Shown: piece by piece, positions 22,492 to 33,850 of the stretch
Layout: every line of letters begins with the position of its first letter
Numbering within the stretch: position 1 is the stretch's first letter
Assembly: GCA_025201765.1 (NCBI GenBank)
Contig: MU623581.1
Location: 1 to 34,415, forward strand
Source of the DNA: Daldinia sp. FL1419
Lineage: Eukaryota; Ascomycota; Sordariomycetes; Xylariales; Hypoxylaceae
DNA: 34,415 bases
Reading direction: 5' to 3'
Notes under the pieces: generated by a model
Seen by the model: the letters and a program-made list of their open reading frames with translations, nothing else
What the model was told of the DNA's origin: nothing
Databases searched by the model: none
Position numbers and translations under genes: made by a program

Positions 22492-22720
22492 GAGCCGGCG
22501 TTCGAAACGGATGGGGCTCTATACGATGGCTTTGTCAATATTTCTAGTGGTTCAGATGGATGATACCCCCCATAATCAATATTGCGAAGATAATCAATCC
22601 AATTGAAATATGGGCTGTACTTCTACCACGCGATAATTGGGATATGGTAATGAGGATTATTGGACGCAGTTAATACTGTATGTGGTTCTAGAAATGGCTG
22701 TTTGTATGTTTCATAAGGTT
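22492..22720 (+). other. 3' flank / probable 3' UTR of the SAPS gene
   Basis: This is normal-composition sequence after the stop codon, giving way to A+T-rich repeat DNA at about 22720. No exact AATAAA is seen before about 22740, where T-rich and A-rich tracts begin. The frame after the TAG stop stays open for 23 codons to TGA at 22561-22563. Confidence 0.45.
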
Positions 22721-22919
22721 TTTCTTTTTATTTTGTAAAATAAAGTAAAAATATAGAAATAACTTTATTTTTATTTTAGTAAGTTCAGATCAATATAATA
22801 GAAAGATAAAAAAAATATTTAAAATTTATTTTTTATTAAAACTTTTCAAATTTAAAAAATAATAATTTAATAAATGCCTTAAGTTTTCTTAAGGTTTTAT
22901 ATTAGAAGATTATTAATAT
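22721..22919. other. A+T-rich transition zone after the gene
   Basis: Composition falls to nearly pure A/T; nothing recognised before the next LINE tail. Confidence 0.4.
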
Positions 22920-23150
22920 ATTTATTTATTTATTATTATTATACTGCTTTACCTAATTTATAATACAAATATTTGGCCCATCTTTTGATATTTGTTCTAA
23001 ATAAAAATTATAATTTGGAAAAAACCTACCTATTATTGATTTAATTTAATTCCATTATTGTAACTTTAATTATTTCTTATATTTTTATTAAAATTTATTA
23101 TTTAATAAAAATAATTTAATTAATATAAATATTTTTTAATATATTATAAA
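22920..23150 (-). mobile_element. LINE 3' end, antisense, degraded
   Basis: (TTTA)n tail at 22920-22935, then a degraded antisense terminal block (TTTACCTAATTTATAATACA, TTTGATATTTGTTCTAAATA, GGAAAAAACC). It ends near TTTTTAATATATTATAAAAT, the same internal point as the copy at 6605-6860. Confidence 0.65.
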
Positions 23151-23285
23151 ATTATTCTTATATTTTTAATTAAATTTCTTTTTTAATTATTTTTATAATT
23201 AAGTTATTTTAATTATATAAGCTTTTTTTAGGGGGGGGGATTTTTATAAAAAATTATAATATAATTATATAATTGAGTAATATAA
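23151..23285 (+). repeat. Isolated head of the tandem-repeat element
   Basis: Has TATTTTTAATTAAATTTC, then a T-run, then a G9 run (about 23231-23239) and TTTTTATAAAAAATTATAATA, as at the heads of arrays 1 and 2. It then breaks off; no units follow in this orientation. Confidence 0.55.
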
Positions 23286-23342
23286 TTATCCAGGACGAAG
23301 TTTGATATATTATATTGAAATTCTTCTAATAAATTACTATGT

Positions 23343-23440
23343 GAAATTGATAAGAAATTGATAAGAAATTGATAATAATTAATAAAAACTAATAAAAGTT
23401 GATAAGAGCTGATAAGGTGGTTGATAAATTAATAAGGGAT
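23343..23440 (+). repeat. 11-bp minisatellite (GAAATTGATAA) and degenerate copies
   Basis: Three exact consecutive copies at 23343-23353, 23354-23364 and 23365-23375, followed by looser TTGATAAG-type copies to about 23440. Not found elsewhere in the window. Confidence 0.8.
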
Positions 23441-23499
23441 AAAAAAACATATTAAAAATTTAAAGTTTAAGAAAATATTTATAATTGGATGCATCCTTA

Positions 23500-25640
23500 C
23501 TTAAGTTGATTAAATAGGAAATAATTTATTTATATTAAATTTAAGTTTTAATAATTCCTGTAAAATATGCCCTAACCCTACACTTTTATCGTACAAAATT
23601 TTATAGTTTTAAAAATTAACAATTTTATCCTTAAGAACTTGAGCTGATCAGATAGGAAAACAACTTCTAAAAATTTATTTATATTAAACATAAATTTTAA
23701 TTAAACAGGAACTCTAATAAAACAAGAACTCTAATTAAATAAAAACTCCTACAAAACATGCCCTGCAATTTTATCATACAAATCTCTATTGGAAAACTAA
23801 TGCTTAGGTACATCCTAACTTAAGCTAATCAAACAAAAAAACAACTTTTAAAAAACTTTAATAATTTTTGCAAGATATGCCCTAACCTTACACATTTATT
23901 ATACAAAATTCTATAATTTTAAAAATTAACAATTTTATCCTTAAGAACTTAAATTAATCAAATAAAAAAACAACTTCTAAAGAACTCTAATAGCTCCTGC
24001 AGGATATGCCCTGCAATTTTATCATACAAAACTCTATAGAAAACTAACAATTCTATGCTTGAGAACCTGAAAACTTGAGCTGATTAAACAGGAAAACAAC
24101 TTCTAAGGGCTTATTTATATTAAATTTAAACTCTATTAACTCTTGCAGGATATACCCTGCACTTCATTATACAAATCTCTATAAAAAAACTAATAATTAG
24201 GGCCATCCTAACTTGAACTAATTAAATTAGTAAACAACTTTTAAAGGCCAATACATAAAACATAAACTTTAATTAAATAAGAACTCTAATTAAATAAGAA
24301 CTCCTACAATTTTATTGTACAAAACTCTATGAAAAAACTGATGATTTTGTGCTTGAAACTTAAACTGATTAAATTTATTTATTTATTTATTTATTACTAC
24401 CCCGATTTACCTAAAATATATTACAGGTATCCGGTCCATCTTTTGGTATTTGTTCCAGGTAGGAACCATGTTCCGGAGAAAACCTAAACTGATTAAATAA
24501 AAATTAATATTTAAAAATTTATTTATATTAAATATAAACTCTAATTAAATAATGAATAGGAGCTCTAATAACTCCTGCAGGATATGCCCTGCAATTTTAT
24601 CGTACGAAGCTCTATAGAAAATTAACAATTCTATATTTAAAAATTTAAATTAATCAAATAAAAATCAATATTTAAAAACCTATATATTAAATATAAATTC
24701 TAATTAAACAAAAGTTCTAATTAAATAGGAATTCTTATAAGATATGCCCTGCAATTTTATTGTACAAAGTTCTATAGAAAATTAACAATTCTATACTTGA
24801 GAACTTGAGAACTTAAATTAATTAAATAGGAAAACAATTTCTAAAAATTTATTTATGTTAAACAGAAGTTCTAATTAAATAAAAGCTTTAATAGCTCCTG
24901 CAAAATATGCCCTGTACTTCATCGTACAAATCTTTATAAAAAAACTAATAATTCTATACTTGAGAATTTGAACTGATCAAATAAAAATCAACATTTAAAG
25001 GTTTATATATTAAATATAAACTCTAATTAAACAAAAGTTCTTGCAAGATATGCCCTGCAGTTTTATCCTACAAAGTTCTATAAAAAACTAACAATTCTAT
25101 GCTTAAGAACTTAAGCTAATCAACCCGAAAAACAACTTATGGAAGTTTATTTATATTGAATATAAGGTCTAATTGGATAGGAACTTTAATAATTCCTGCA
25201 AGATATACCCTAACCCTACATTTTTATTATACAAAACTTTATAAGAAATTAATAATTCTATACTTAAAAACTTGAGCTAATCAAATAGGAAAACAACTCT
25301 TGAAGGTTTATTTACGTATTACAAAACTTATAAAAACCTTAATTAAAAGGGTTAAATTAGCGGATTTCGTCCTGGCCCTATCACCCTAACTCATTGTTAT
25401 AGAAAAATTAACTATTCTATGCTTAAGAGCTTGAACTGATCAGACAGGAAAACAACTCCTGAAAGCTTATTTATATTTTAAAAAACCTGTAGAAACCTTA
25501 AAAGGGTTGGCTCCATAGAGGCTAATAAAGTTTTGCAACTTCAATTATGTAATTATATTACAGCCCTCTATAAACCCCCCCCCCTGCTCTTAAAAAAAAA
25601 GAAAAAAAAGAAAGCCTTATGTAATTGGGGTGATTCAATT
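23500..25640 (-). repeat. Complex tandem-repeat array 3 (best-preserved)
   Basis: On the minus strand it has the same head and units as arrays 1 and 2. The core appears on the plus strand as TCCTGCAGGATATGCCCTGC or a variant near 23566, 23757, 23875, 24003, 24143, 24580, 24741, 24905, 25046 and 25201. Spacing is about 120-190 bp, once the SINE-like insertion at 24375 is subtracted. Length varies partly through 17-18 bp AATTAAATAAGAACTCT sub-repeats (23698-23750, 24262-24305). The head with a C10-type run lies near 25577-25586. Confidence 0.82.
24375..24484 (-). mobile_element. Short (110 bp) SINE-like LINE-tail copy with 14-bp target duplication
   Basis: Antisense copy of the LINE terminal block with a (TTTA)n tail on the left. 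Flanked by exact 14-bp repeats TAAACTGATTAAAT (24361-24374 and 24485-24498). The block TATCCGGTCCATCTTTTGG is undamaged. It is inserted inside a unit of array 3. Confidence 0.88.
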
Positions 25641-25689
25641 ATAAAAATAAATAAAAAAGAAATTTAATTAAAAACATAAAAATAATTTT

Positions 25690-26059
25690 ATAATTAAGTA
25701 ATATAATTATGTAATTGAAGTTATAAGATTTTATTAGCCTTTATAGAATTAATCCTTCTAAAATTTCTATAGGTTTTTTAATATGTAAATAAGTTTTTAA
25801 GAGTTATTTTTTATTTAATCAATTTAAATTCTTAAACATAAAATTATTAATTCTTTTATAATAATAAATTGGGGTAACAGGGTTAGGATGAAATCTATTA
25901 ATTTAACCCTTCTACAAATTTTTTAATACGTAAATAAATCTTCAAAAATTATTTTCTTATCTAATCAATTCAAATTTTCAAACATAAAATCATTAATTTT
26001 TAAAATTATAAAATTTTGTACAATAAAAATGTAAGGTTAGGGCATATTTTACAAAAACT

Positions 26060-26064
<5 letters not shown>
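25690..26064 (+). repeat. Inverted copy of the array 3 head and first units
   Basis: Aligns over about 365 bp with the reverse complement of 25198-25562. It includes a segment (GGTTAGGATGAAATCTATTA, 25882 on) that is otherwise only in the first unit of array 3. This makes a head-to-head inverted repeat with a spacer of roughly 130 bp. Its right end is interrupted by the LINE tail at 26064. Confidence 0.78.
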
Positions 26065-26095
<31 letters not shown>

Positions 26096-26400
26096 TTATT
26101 ACTCCGATTTACTTAGAATATATTATAGGTATCCGGTTTATCTTTTGGTATTTGTTCTGGGTAAGAACTGTGTTCCAGAAAAGACTTATTTATTATTTAT
26201 TTATTTAATTAAATTATATTATTATAATTTTATTTTTATTTTATATTTTTATTAAAATTTATTTTTTAATAAAAATAATTAAATTTTAATATAGAAAAAT
26301 ATTTAATATATTATAATATCTAAATTTTATAAAATGGTATAATAATGATTTAAATATGGAATAATAATAAGGTCCAAAATGGCTTCATTATTTTTTTTGA
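26064..26400 (-). mobile_element. LINE 3' end, antisense, about 335 bp
   Basis: Eight or so (TTTA) tail repeats (26064-26095), then the antisense terminal block (TATCCGGTTTATCTTTTGG, TTCTGGGTAAGAACTGTG). LINE 3' sequence continues up to the GGTCCAAAATGGCTTCATTA segment (26371-26390), which matches 4947-4970 inverted. Confidence 0.78.
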
Positions 26401-26705
26401 TAAATAATCTATGTCTTTCTTATTTCATTAATTGCGCCACAATCCTGACTGACCAATCAGCTCCTAGAGAAATACCCCGCACTTTTGAATGTTTTCAGCT
26501 ATTATACAACAACCTCTTATTAAAAACACATATAACCTATCTCAAAAGATTACAAATTCAATTATCTTTTAAATAATATTAATTATTAATATTTTTACAT
26601 AAGTTTTAAATTAATATAATGAATTAAAATGGATTAGGATTTTTTTTGTACCCCGTGCGCGCACCTATGGCTTCCTATCATACAATACACAAGGAAAAAT
26701 TATGA
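26401..26705 (-). repeat. 310-bp dispersed repeat, copy C
   Basis: Antisense copy of repeats A and B. It has TTTCATTAATTGCGCCACAA (26422), CTGACCAATCAGCTCCTAG (26446) and GTGCGCGCACCTATGGCTTCC (26656). It keeps more C and G than copies A and B. A 65-codon open frame (26379-26576) runs over the junction and is not coding by any sign seen. Confidence 0.72.
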
Positions 26706-27289
26706 TTATAGAATTCAAATTGTTATTCTTCTTATTAAAATTCTAAAATAGAATAGTAAAGCTTTTTATGGAATTGTTGTAAAGGAGAGAATTTTTCCAT
26801 ATTATTTTTTAGGTTTATTAATTTAATATATCCCTTTAAATGAAGCTAATAAGCAAATCTAAAATGTATATCATTTAAAATATAATTTTTTTATATCTTT
26901 AAGTTAATATATTCCTTTAATTATATTTTTTTAATAATTCTTTTATTTATTTCCTATTTTTACTATATTATTTTATCCATATTCCTAAATACTTTAACTT
27001 TTAAATAATCTGAAATATCCATTAAATCTATTTGTTTTCTAAAATGGATATATTTCTCTTTTAATAATGTTTTTATAAACCTATTTGTATTTATATTTGT
27101 TAAATTAATATAATTAATTTTAATATAACCTTTTTAAATTTTTTATTTAAATTAATAATTATATATATCTATATATCTCAACTTTATTTTAAATTTTTTA
27201 ATATTTTTAATAATTAATTTAATTATTTATTTATTATTATATAATAAAAATATAATTTGATTTTTAAATTTAATTTTAAGGTTTTTAAT
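26706..27289. other. A+T-rich degenerate sequence, nothing recognised
   Basis: T-rich, C-containing and G-poor, with no frame and no match to the families above. It may include the LINE 5' end, whose exact position is not visible. Confidence 0.4.
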
Positions 27290-27372
27290 TAATTGTAAAA
27301 GGATTGTCTTTTTATGAAACCTTCGTAAAAAACCAAATAATTTAATTCATTAAAAATTTAATATTAAAATAA

Positions 27373-27693
27373 ATGTTGGAAAGGCATTATATTATGTATA
27401 TGATGGCAATATTATTAAAAAGAAATAAAAGGGGTAATGTATGGATGGTAAATGGTCAAATCCGCAACTTAAATAATCCTACCTTAGAAATCATTATTAT
27501 AAAGAAGAGAAAGAATAAAATAGAAATAAAAATTAAATTTAATAAAGTAAATATAATTATAATATTAATTAATAAATTAATAAAAATAGTTAAATTTAAA
27601 ATTAATAATTTGGTAAAAGAAGTAAAAATAGAAATTAAAAAGACAATAAATGCATGGAAGATATACATTAATATTATAATATCCATAAAATAA
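27373..27693 (+). pseudogene. Remnant of LINE ORF1 N-terminus (106-codon open frame)
   Basis: The open frame starts MLERHYIMYMMAIL and becomes Lys/Ile/Asn-rich, as expected when C and G are mutated away. About 27373-27640 matches the minus strand of 1-240, where the frame contains stops. It is therefore repeat DNA and not a host gene. Whether this ATG was the original ORF1 start is not known. Confidence 0.6.
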
Positions 27694-28439
27694 AAATAAT
27701 AATAAAATAATATTCCTAAATTAAATAAAATAAAAGAATTAATTAAAAAAATAATAAATAAAGAATTAAAATTAATAAATAATATCAGAAAATTGCAAAA
27801 ATAATCTTAAATTATAATCACTAAAAATATAATTAAATCTTAAATCCTTATTATTGTAGTATTAGTTTATTTTTAATGCAAAATTACGGTTAAAATAATG
27901 GCGGAATCATAAAAAACATTGAAAAAAAACTTTAAAGAAATTATATAAATTATTAATAATATAATTAATAAGGATAAGGTTATAATAATATATTAGTTTT
28001 GTAATAATAATATTATAATAATATTCCAACTTAAAGCTGAATAATATAAGAAGAATTAGGATTAGATTAAAAAGACATTTAATTAAAAAATAATTAAAAT
28101 AAGTAAGGTTTTTATAATAATAATTAAAAATTTAAGAATAATTAATTTAAAAGATATTTATATTAATTTATAAGATTTAATAAAAGTCTTTTTAAAGGAG
28201 AATGAAATTAAAATCCTTAGAATTAACCCCATATTTAAAAAATATTTAAAAGTTAAATTTGTTACCTTAATTGTAAAGGTTAGTAGATTGAATATAACCT
28301 ATTAATTTTATATTAATGGGTTGTTATAGAAAACTGAATTTCATTTTTATAAATTATTTATAAAAGATATAAGAATAATATAATATTTTAAGTGTTATTA
28401 TTTTAGGTATATTGTAAAATATTATAAAAAACAATTTAA

Positions 28440-28565
28440 GTATAATAAGTATATAAGCCTTACCCACAAAAGGAATAATTTAATATATAAGGTATTGAAA
28501 AAATGTTAGAATTATAATGGGGCATATAAGATATAGAACTTAAAATATCTAAAAATAATTAAATA
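28440..28565 (+). pseudogene. Zinc-knuckle remnant of LINE ORF1
   Basis: Reads KC-stop-NYNGAYKI-stop-NLKYLK. This fits a decayed knuckle of the kind C-x-N-C-x-G-x-H-K-A-W-x-x-x-C-P common in Tad1-like ORF1 proteins, with Cys-to-Tyr and Trp-to-stop changes from G-to-A mutation. Some assigned Cys positions are inferred from the family pattern. Confidence 0.5.
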
Positions 28566-30589
28566 GAAAAATGTAGTAAAAGAAATATATATATATAAAT
28601 CAAAACAATTTAAAAAAAGAAATAACATTAGCTATGTTCTTAATATACACAGCGTTATATACAATAATTTTATATTAATAATTTCAAAGAAGATGAAAGA
28701 CTATGCCTCTAATAAGGAAAAAGTGTAAAGCTTTTAAAACAAAAATGTTTCGGATTTTTCTAAAATAATTATTATAATAAATAACATTTCTGAGTTGGAG
28801 ATAAGGATAAGAGGCAGACCTTATATAAAAATTTATTTAAAAATAAAATTTAATAATAATATTCTTTTAATTTAAAATTTTTTTTATTAAGAAAATCCTG
28901 CTGCGGCGGCAGTTTCTGATTAAGATTATTTTAAAAAAAGTAATAAATCTTTTAAGAATATTATATAAATTATATATAAAATTATATAATTATTATAATA
29001 TATTAAAATATAAGAAAAAATTATTAAATTATATTTTAAACCTTTAAAGATAAAAGGATACCAAATATTATAACTATTTAAAAATTTTATTTTAATAATG
29101 GAAAATTAGATTATTCTTAATTTAATAATTATAAATTAATATAATATAATATAGGTTAAATTATAATTTATATATATAAAAAAATTAATTTAAAAAATTA
29201 AAAAAAAGAAATAAGTTACAATTAAACTATAATATTAACTTAAATAAAATCCAATATTTTTATTATATAATTAATATATATAAAATTAGATTTTAATTAT
29301 AAGTATTTACCATTATTGGAATTAATATTAAAAAATTTTTATAATATAAATATAATAATAAGAAATTTTAATATATATTATTTTTTATAAAATAAAAAAG
29401 AAAGGATATTCTAATACACTTCCAAAATCTTTAAACTAACAATCCATTAGAATCTTAAACTTACCATAGAAATAAATATAATAACTAAGCAAATATAAGA
29501 TTATAAAAATTTAATACTAAATCTAATATAAATAAATAAAAGATTTAAATATTTGAAACCAAAGCCTCTTAACTAAGAAAAATCTAATTATATCGCTTAA
29601 TACCTCAACATCATTGTATTGTACCCGGACTTGATCCAAAATCAACCTAAATTAAAAAATTAAATGTAAAAATATTTAAATAAAAAGTTTACAAAAATGA
29701 AAATATAAAATATAAATATATCAAAAGAAATGAACAATTTTAAAGAACTTAATAAATATATAAACTATTTTATTAAAAAATTAAAAAGGATTATTTTGGT
29801 TGTAATCTTGCATCACGCCCGGCCCATAACACAACCAACACCATAATAAAATAACAAAATTAAAACATTCTATAAAAAGATAAAAAAAATATATAAATAA
29901 TAAATAAATTAAAAAATATAAAAATATTAGGAAACCTTCAGTAAAATTTAGGTAATATTAAAGAAAGTTATAAATAAAATTAAAAAAAATAATTGAAAAT
30001 TAACTTTAATAAAAGTTTTAAAAAATAATAAAATTTTATAAAAAATAAAAAAATAGGTTAAATTACATAATTAATAATCTATTAAAAAAAAAAACCTTCC
30101 AATACTACGTCATCAACCTAATAAAAAACCATAGGTTATAAACAAAAAAGAAAAAAGTATAATATTGGGGGAAAGATTTTTCCTAAATCCTATAACTAAT
30201 TTGTTAAATATTCCTAACCCTACCACATAACCAAAAAAACCTCAAAAAAATAAATTCAATATATTTAAAAAAATAAAACCAAAAAAAATAAAAACAATTT
30301 TAAAAACAATTAAACCGTAGAAAACTACCAACAAAAACTTATTACCAATAAAGTTCCTTAAAACATATAAAAAACAATTATTTAAAATATTTATCATAAT
30401 TATAATATAAAATTTTATATTTAAATATTACTTAAAGATATTTTATAAAGCTATAATAATAATATTATTAAAATCTAGAAAATCTAAAAAAGAAAAGAAT
30501 TTCTTAAACACTTATAAATCAATATCCCTCTTAAAGACTATAAATAAAATAATTAAAAAAATAATAATAAATTATATTATAAAAATGGC

Positions 30590-31620
30590 AGAATAATATT
30601 AATTATTTTTAAAAGGTTAAATGGGGAATAAATCAATTAAATCTATAAAAATAATTATTAAAATAATAATAGAAGTTATATATATTATATAATACATTAA
30701 TATTATAATATTATTTTTATAACTAAATATTTTAAACATTTTTAATAATATTATATCATAAAGGTTCATATATACGCTACACTAAAAAGGGTACTTAATA
30801 TAAATAATAAATTAAATAAATAATTTTATAGAAAAATAAAAGGTATAATTAATTCTTAATAATAAAAAAGGTAAGGCCCATTTCCTTACTACGGATATCC
30901 CGTAAAGTTCCTCATTATTACCTATTTTATTTATTATTTATATAATTACCTTATATAAAGAATTAGATCAGAAAAATATCCTAGTTATTGATTTTGTGGA
31001 TAATATAAATATATTAATAGTAGGACATTTTATGGCCAAAAATTGTACTAGGTTGGAACGAGCGTATAGAACGTGCCTGGATTGGGTACAGAAATATGGC
31101 ATAACCTTTACAATATAAAAGAATAAATTTATATATTTTATAAAAACTTATTAAATATTAACTATAAAAATTAAATTAAATGGTATAATTATTAAATCTA
31201 AGAAAAGTATTAGGTTCCTTAAAATATAATTAGATAAGAAATTTAGGTGGAATAAACATTTAAAAGTGATTAAAATAAAAATAGAAAAGTAACAATATGC
31301 CCTCTCCAAACTGGCAATATTGATATGGGGTTACAACGTAGCCCAAACAAAAGAGATCTATACAAAAATAATATGGAATACAATAGCATATGGAATAATG
31401 GTGTGGTATATTCCAAATTAAAATCATAAAATAAAAGGCATTGTTAAAAAATTAAATACCATTTAATTAACCTACTTATAAGAAATTGGTAGCGCATACA
31501 AAGTAACAGAAATATTATAACTAAAAATAAAATTGGGCTACCCCCTAATACACCTCTACCTAAATATAATAATAACAATAACTAAATTTTATATAAACAA
31601 TAGAGATTTTAATTTCAAAA
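30590..31620 (+). pseudogene. LINE reverse transcriptase, stop-ridden
   Basis: The N-terminal part near 30610-30660 reads G-stop-MGNKSIKSIK, like the LINE GQMGxRxxRST motif. From 30894 one frame reads DIP-stop-SS, the decayed PQGS motif. It continues LYKELDQKNILVIDFVDNIN (decayed FADD at 30993-31004), then RLERAYRTCLDWVQKYGITF. WGYNVAQTKEIYTKIIWNTI follows in another frame near 31325. These are strong Tad1-type signatures and the copy is clearly inactive. Confidence 0.85.
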
Positions 31621-33850
31621 TTTAAGAAATAGGATAGAAAATTCAAAAATAGGTAAAATTTTAGAGGCCTAAAAGAAGGTAAGATCTCCCCGTTATTGCT
31701 CAAATACTAGATATATATATTATAGAAGTTAAGGTTAACTAGAACATTAAATAGAAAAAATATTAATATCCCAAAAAAACCCTTTTAAATTATTAAATGG
31801 AAAAATGGGAATAATATAAAAAAAATATTATTACATTAACAGTTTGGTTATTACCTTTTAGTATAAAAATTAATAATTGATATTTTAATTTGCGAAAATA
31901 TGAAGTGTTGGTGTTATTATAAATATACATTAAAAAAATAGGATTAAAAGTTTTTTTATTTAGCAAAAGGGTTTTTAAAATAAATACCCTTAAGTGTAAA
32001 TATAGTAAAAAGGAAATAGTATAATATATAATTTTTAAGTATTTTGAATATGCTTTAATATGGGCCTATCTTAAATGGAATTTAATTCCGAAAGTTTTTT
32101 TAATTAATACAAATTATGAAAAAACGTTGTTTGACCCCAATGAAGCCTTGTTGGTAGCTTGTTGGTTTCTTAAATAGGTTTAATTATTTATATATAGAAT
32201 AATATTATAATTTATTTAATATAAACATTTTTAGAAATTTTGAATTAAGTAAGAAGAATTTATAATTAAATAGAAGGATATAAGTAATAATATATTAATG
32301 GGGTCCTTTAAAAGGATTATGTTTATTTGGGATTGTTCTGTACCTATTTTGAACTATATTTGTTGGAATTATTCTCCCCTGTATCTGTTTCTTTGTCTTC
32401 TTCCTCGTTTTCTTTGGTCATATATATTAAGAAATCCTAAATGAGGGCGAATACGTTTTCGAAAGGAGGATCGTATTTGTTAAGGCTTAAGCTTAGGTAT
32501 ATTAAAAAATTGTTAAAAATTTGTAACAAATTGTTATTAAGGAATAACAAAGTATTTAATACTATTTAAACTTCTTAAATAAAAGATTGTTACAATAATA
32601 ATATATATGGATAATATAGATCATTAAGGATGAGGCAATACATATACACCTCTTTCTAAAGTTAATTTCTCTGTAAACTTTATATTATAATTAATAAGTA
32701 TTAACAGATTAAGTATGGAATAAAATTATATTATAAAATAATTACAACATTGGTAACACTAAAATAAATAATTTTTTTAAAATTGCTAGAATGTATAAGA
32801 GTTGTGGATTTGGTGAATAAAGGATTAAGTATAATAAGAATAATTGTTAAATATTATTAATAATTTTCGAATAAATTTTTTAAGGGTTTAAAAATTTTGG
32901 AAAAATTATAATAAAATTTTACTAATTAATTCCCAAAATTGCGCTAAAAAGGTGTAGCTATATTTTTTATATAATTTTTTATTTTTGGTAAATAAATTGT
33001 TTTTATAATGTATAACTGTATTAAGATTGTAGTTTTAACGTAATATAATATTAAAATATTGTATTAGATTTAGGATATTATGATAGTTTTTAGTAAAAGG
33101 ATTAAAATATTTGAGGAAAGTTAATAATAAGATAAAATTGGAAAGATATTAAAATACCTACAAATATGCAAACTTTCTTTTACTTAATATAATATATATA
33201 TAAAAATGAAATAGGTTTTTTGAGGTAATATTGGATTATAAACGTAATGGATATAATAATATTATATTATAGTATTGCAAAGTATAAATAAGGTATATAA
33301 AAAGGACTAAGGTTAGTTAAAAAGGGTTATAGGTTAGTAATATTATTTTAAATCATTTTGGAAAGTAAATATAATATTATAATATTAAAAAAAAGATTGT
33401 AAAAATAAGAATGGGTAATGGTTTTTTATAAAAATATAAAATTATTTATATATATTTATACCTTATATAAACTATATATATTTTGACCCTCCCCCAGAAT
33501 AACCTTTTTATAATACAGTAATACTTTTATTATTTATAAAAAAAATAATAAAGTTATTTTAAATTTTATTATTGCCCCACATTTAGGCCACTATCATATC
33601 ACTTTACGAAATTTAAATATTATAATATATAAATTATTTTTTTATATTAAGGTTTAATTATTTTTATTAAAAAATAAATTCTAATAAGAATATAGGATAA
33701 AGCTAAAATTATAATAATATAGTTTATTTAGATAGGTAGTGGGTAGGTTTTCTCTGGAATACAGTTTTTACCCGGAACAAATACCAAGAGATGGACCGGA
33801 TACCTATAATATATTCTAGGTAAATCGGGGTAATAATAAATAATAAAATA

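Larger units (their letters stand above)
27290..33850 (+). mobile_element. Near full-length Tad1-like LINE, RIP-degraded
   Basis: In order: a 5' leader shared with the antisense copy at 1-300; ORF1 start (27373); a zinc-knuckle remnant (28440-28565); an ORF1 end reading AAAAVSD-stop (28914-28938); an unreadable stretch where the endonuclease is expected (28940-30560); reverse transcriptase (30590-31620); a long 3' region; and the terminal block (33741-33830) with a TAA-rich tail. The two-ORF layout and about 6.5 kb fit Tad1-type elements. No frame is intact. Confidence 0.78.

Noticed and set aside
23500..25640. CRISPR-like array
   Set aside because: The units are 120-190 bp, degenerate along their full length, without unique spacers, and the genome is fungal.
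26016..26255. 79-codon plus-strand open frame rich in Leu/Phe/Ile/Tyr
   Set aside because: It spans the end of an array unit and the (TTTA)n tail of an antisense LINE; the LFIYLFIYLFIYYY stretch is just the tail repeat.
26379..26576. 65-codon open frame starting MASLFFLINN
   Set aside because: It crosses the junction between a LINE end and the 310-bp repeat copy C, so it is a chance frame with no conserved motif.
27456..27686. 76-codon minus-strand open frame, hydrophobic
   Set aside because: It is the antisense shadow of the mutated LINE ORF1 start; the Ile/Leu/Phe content comes from base composition.
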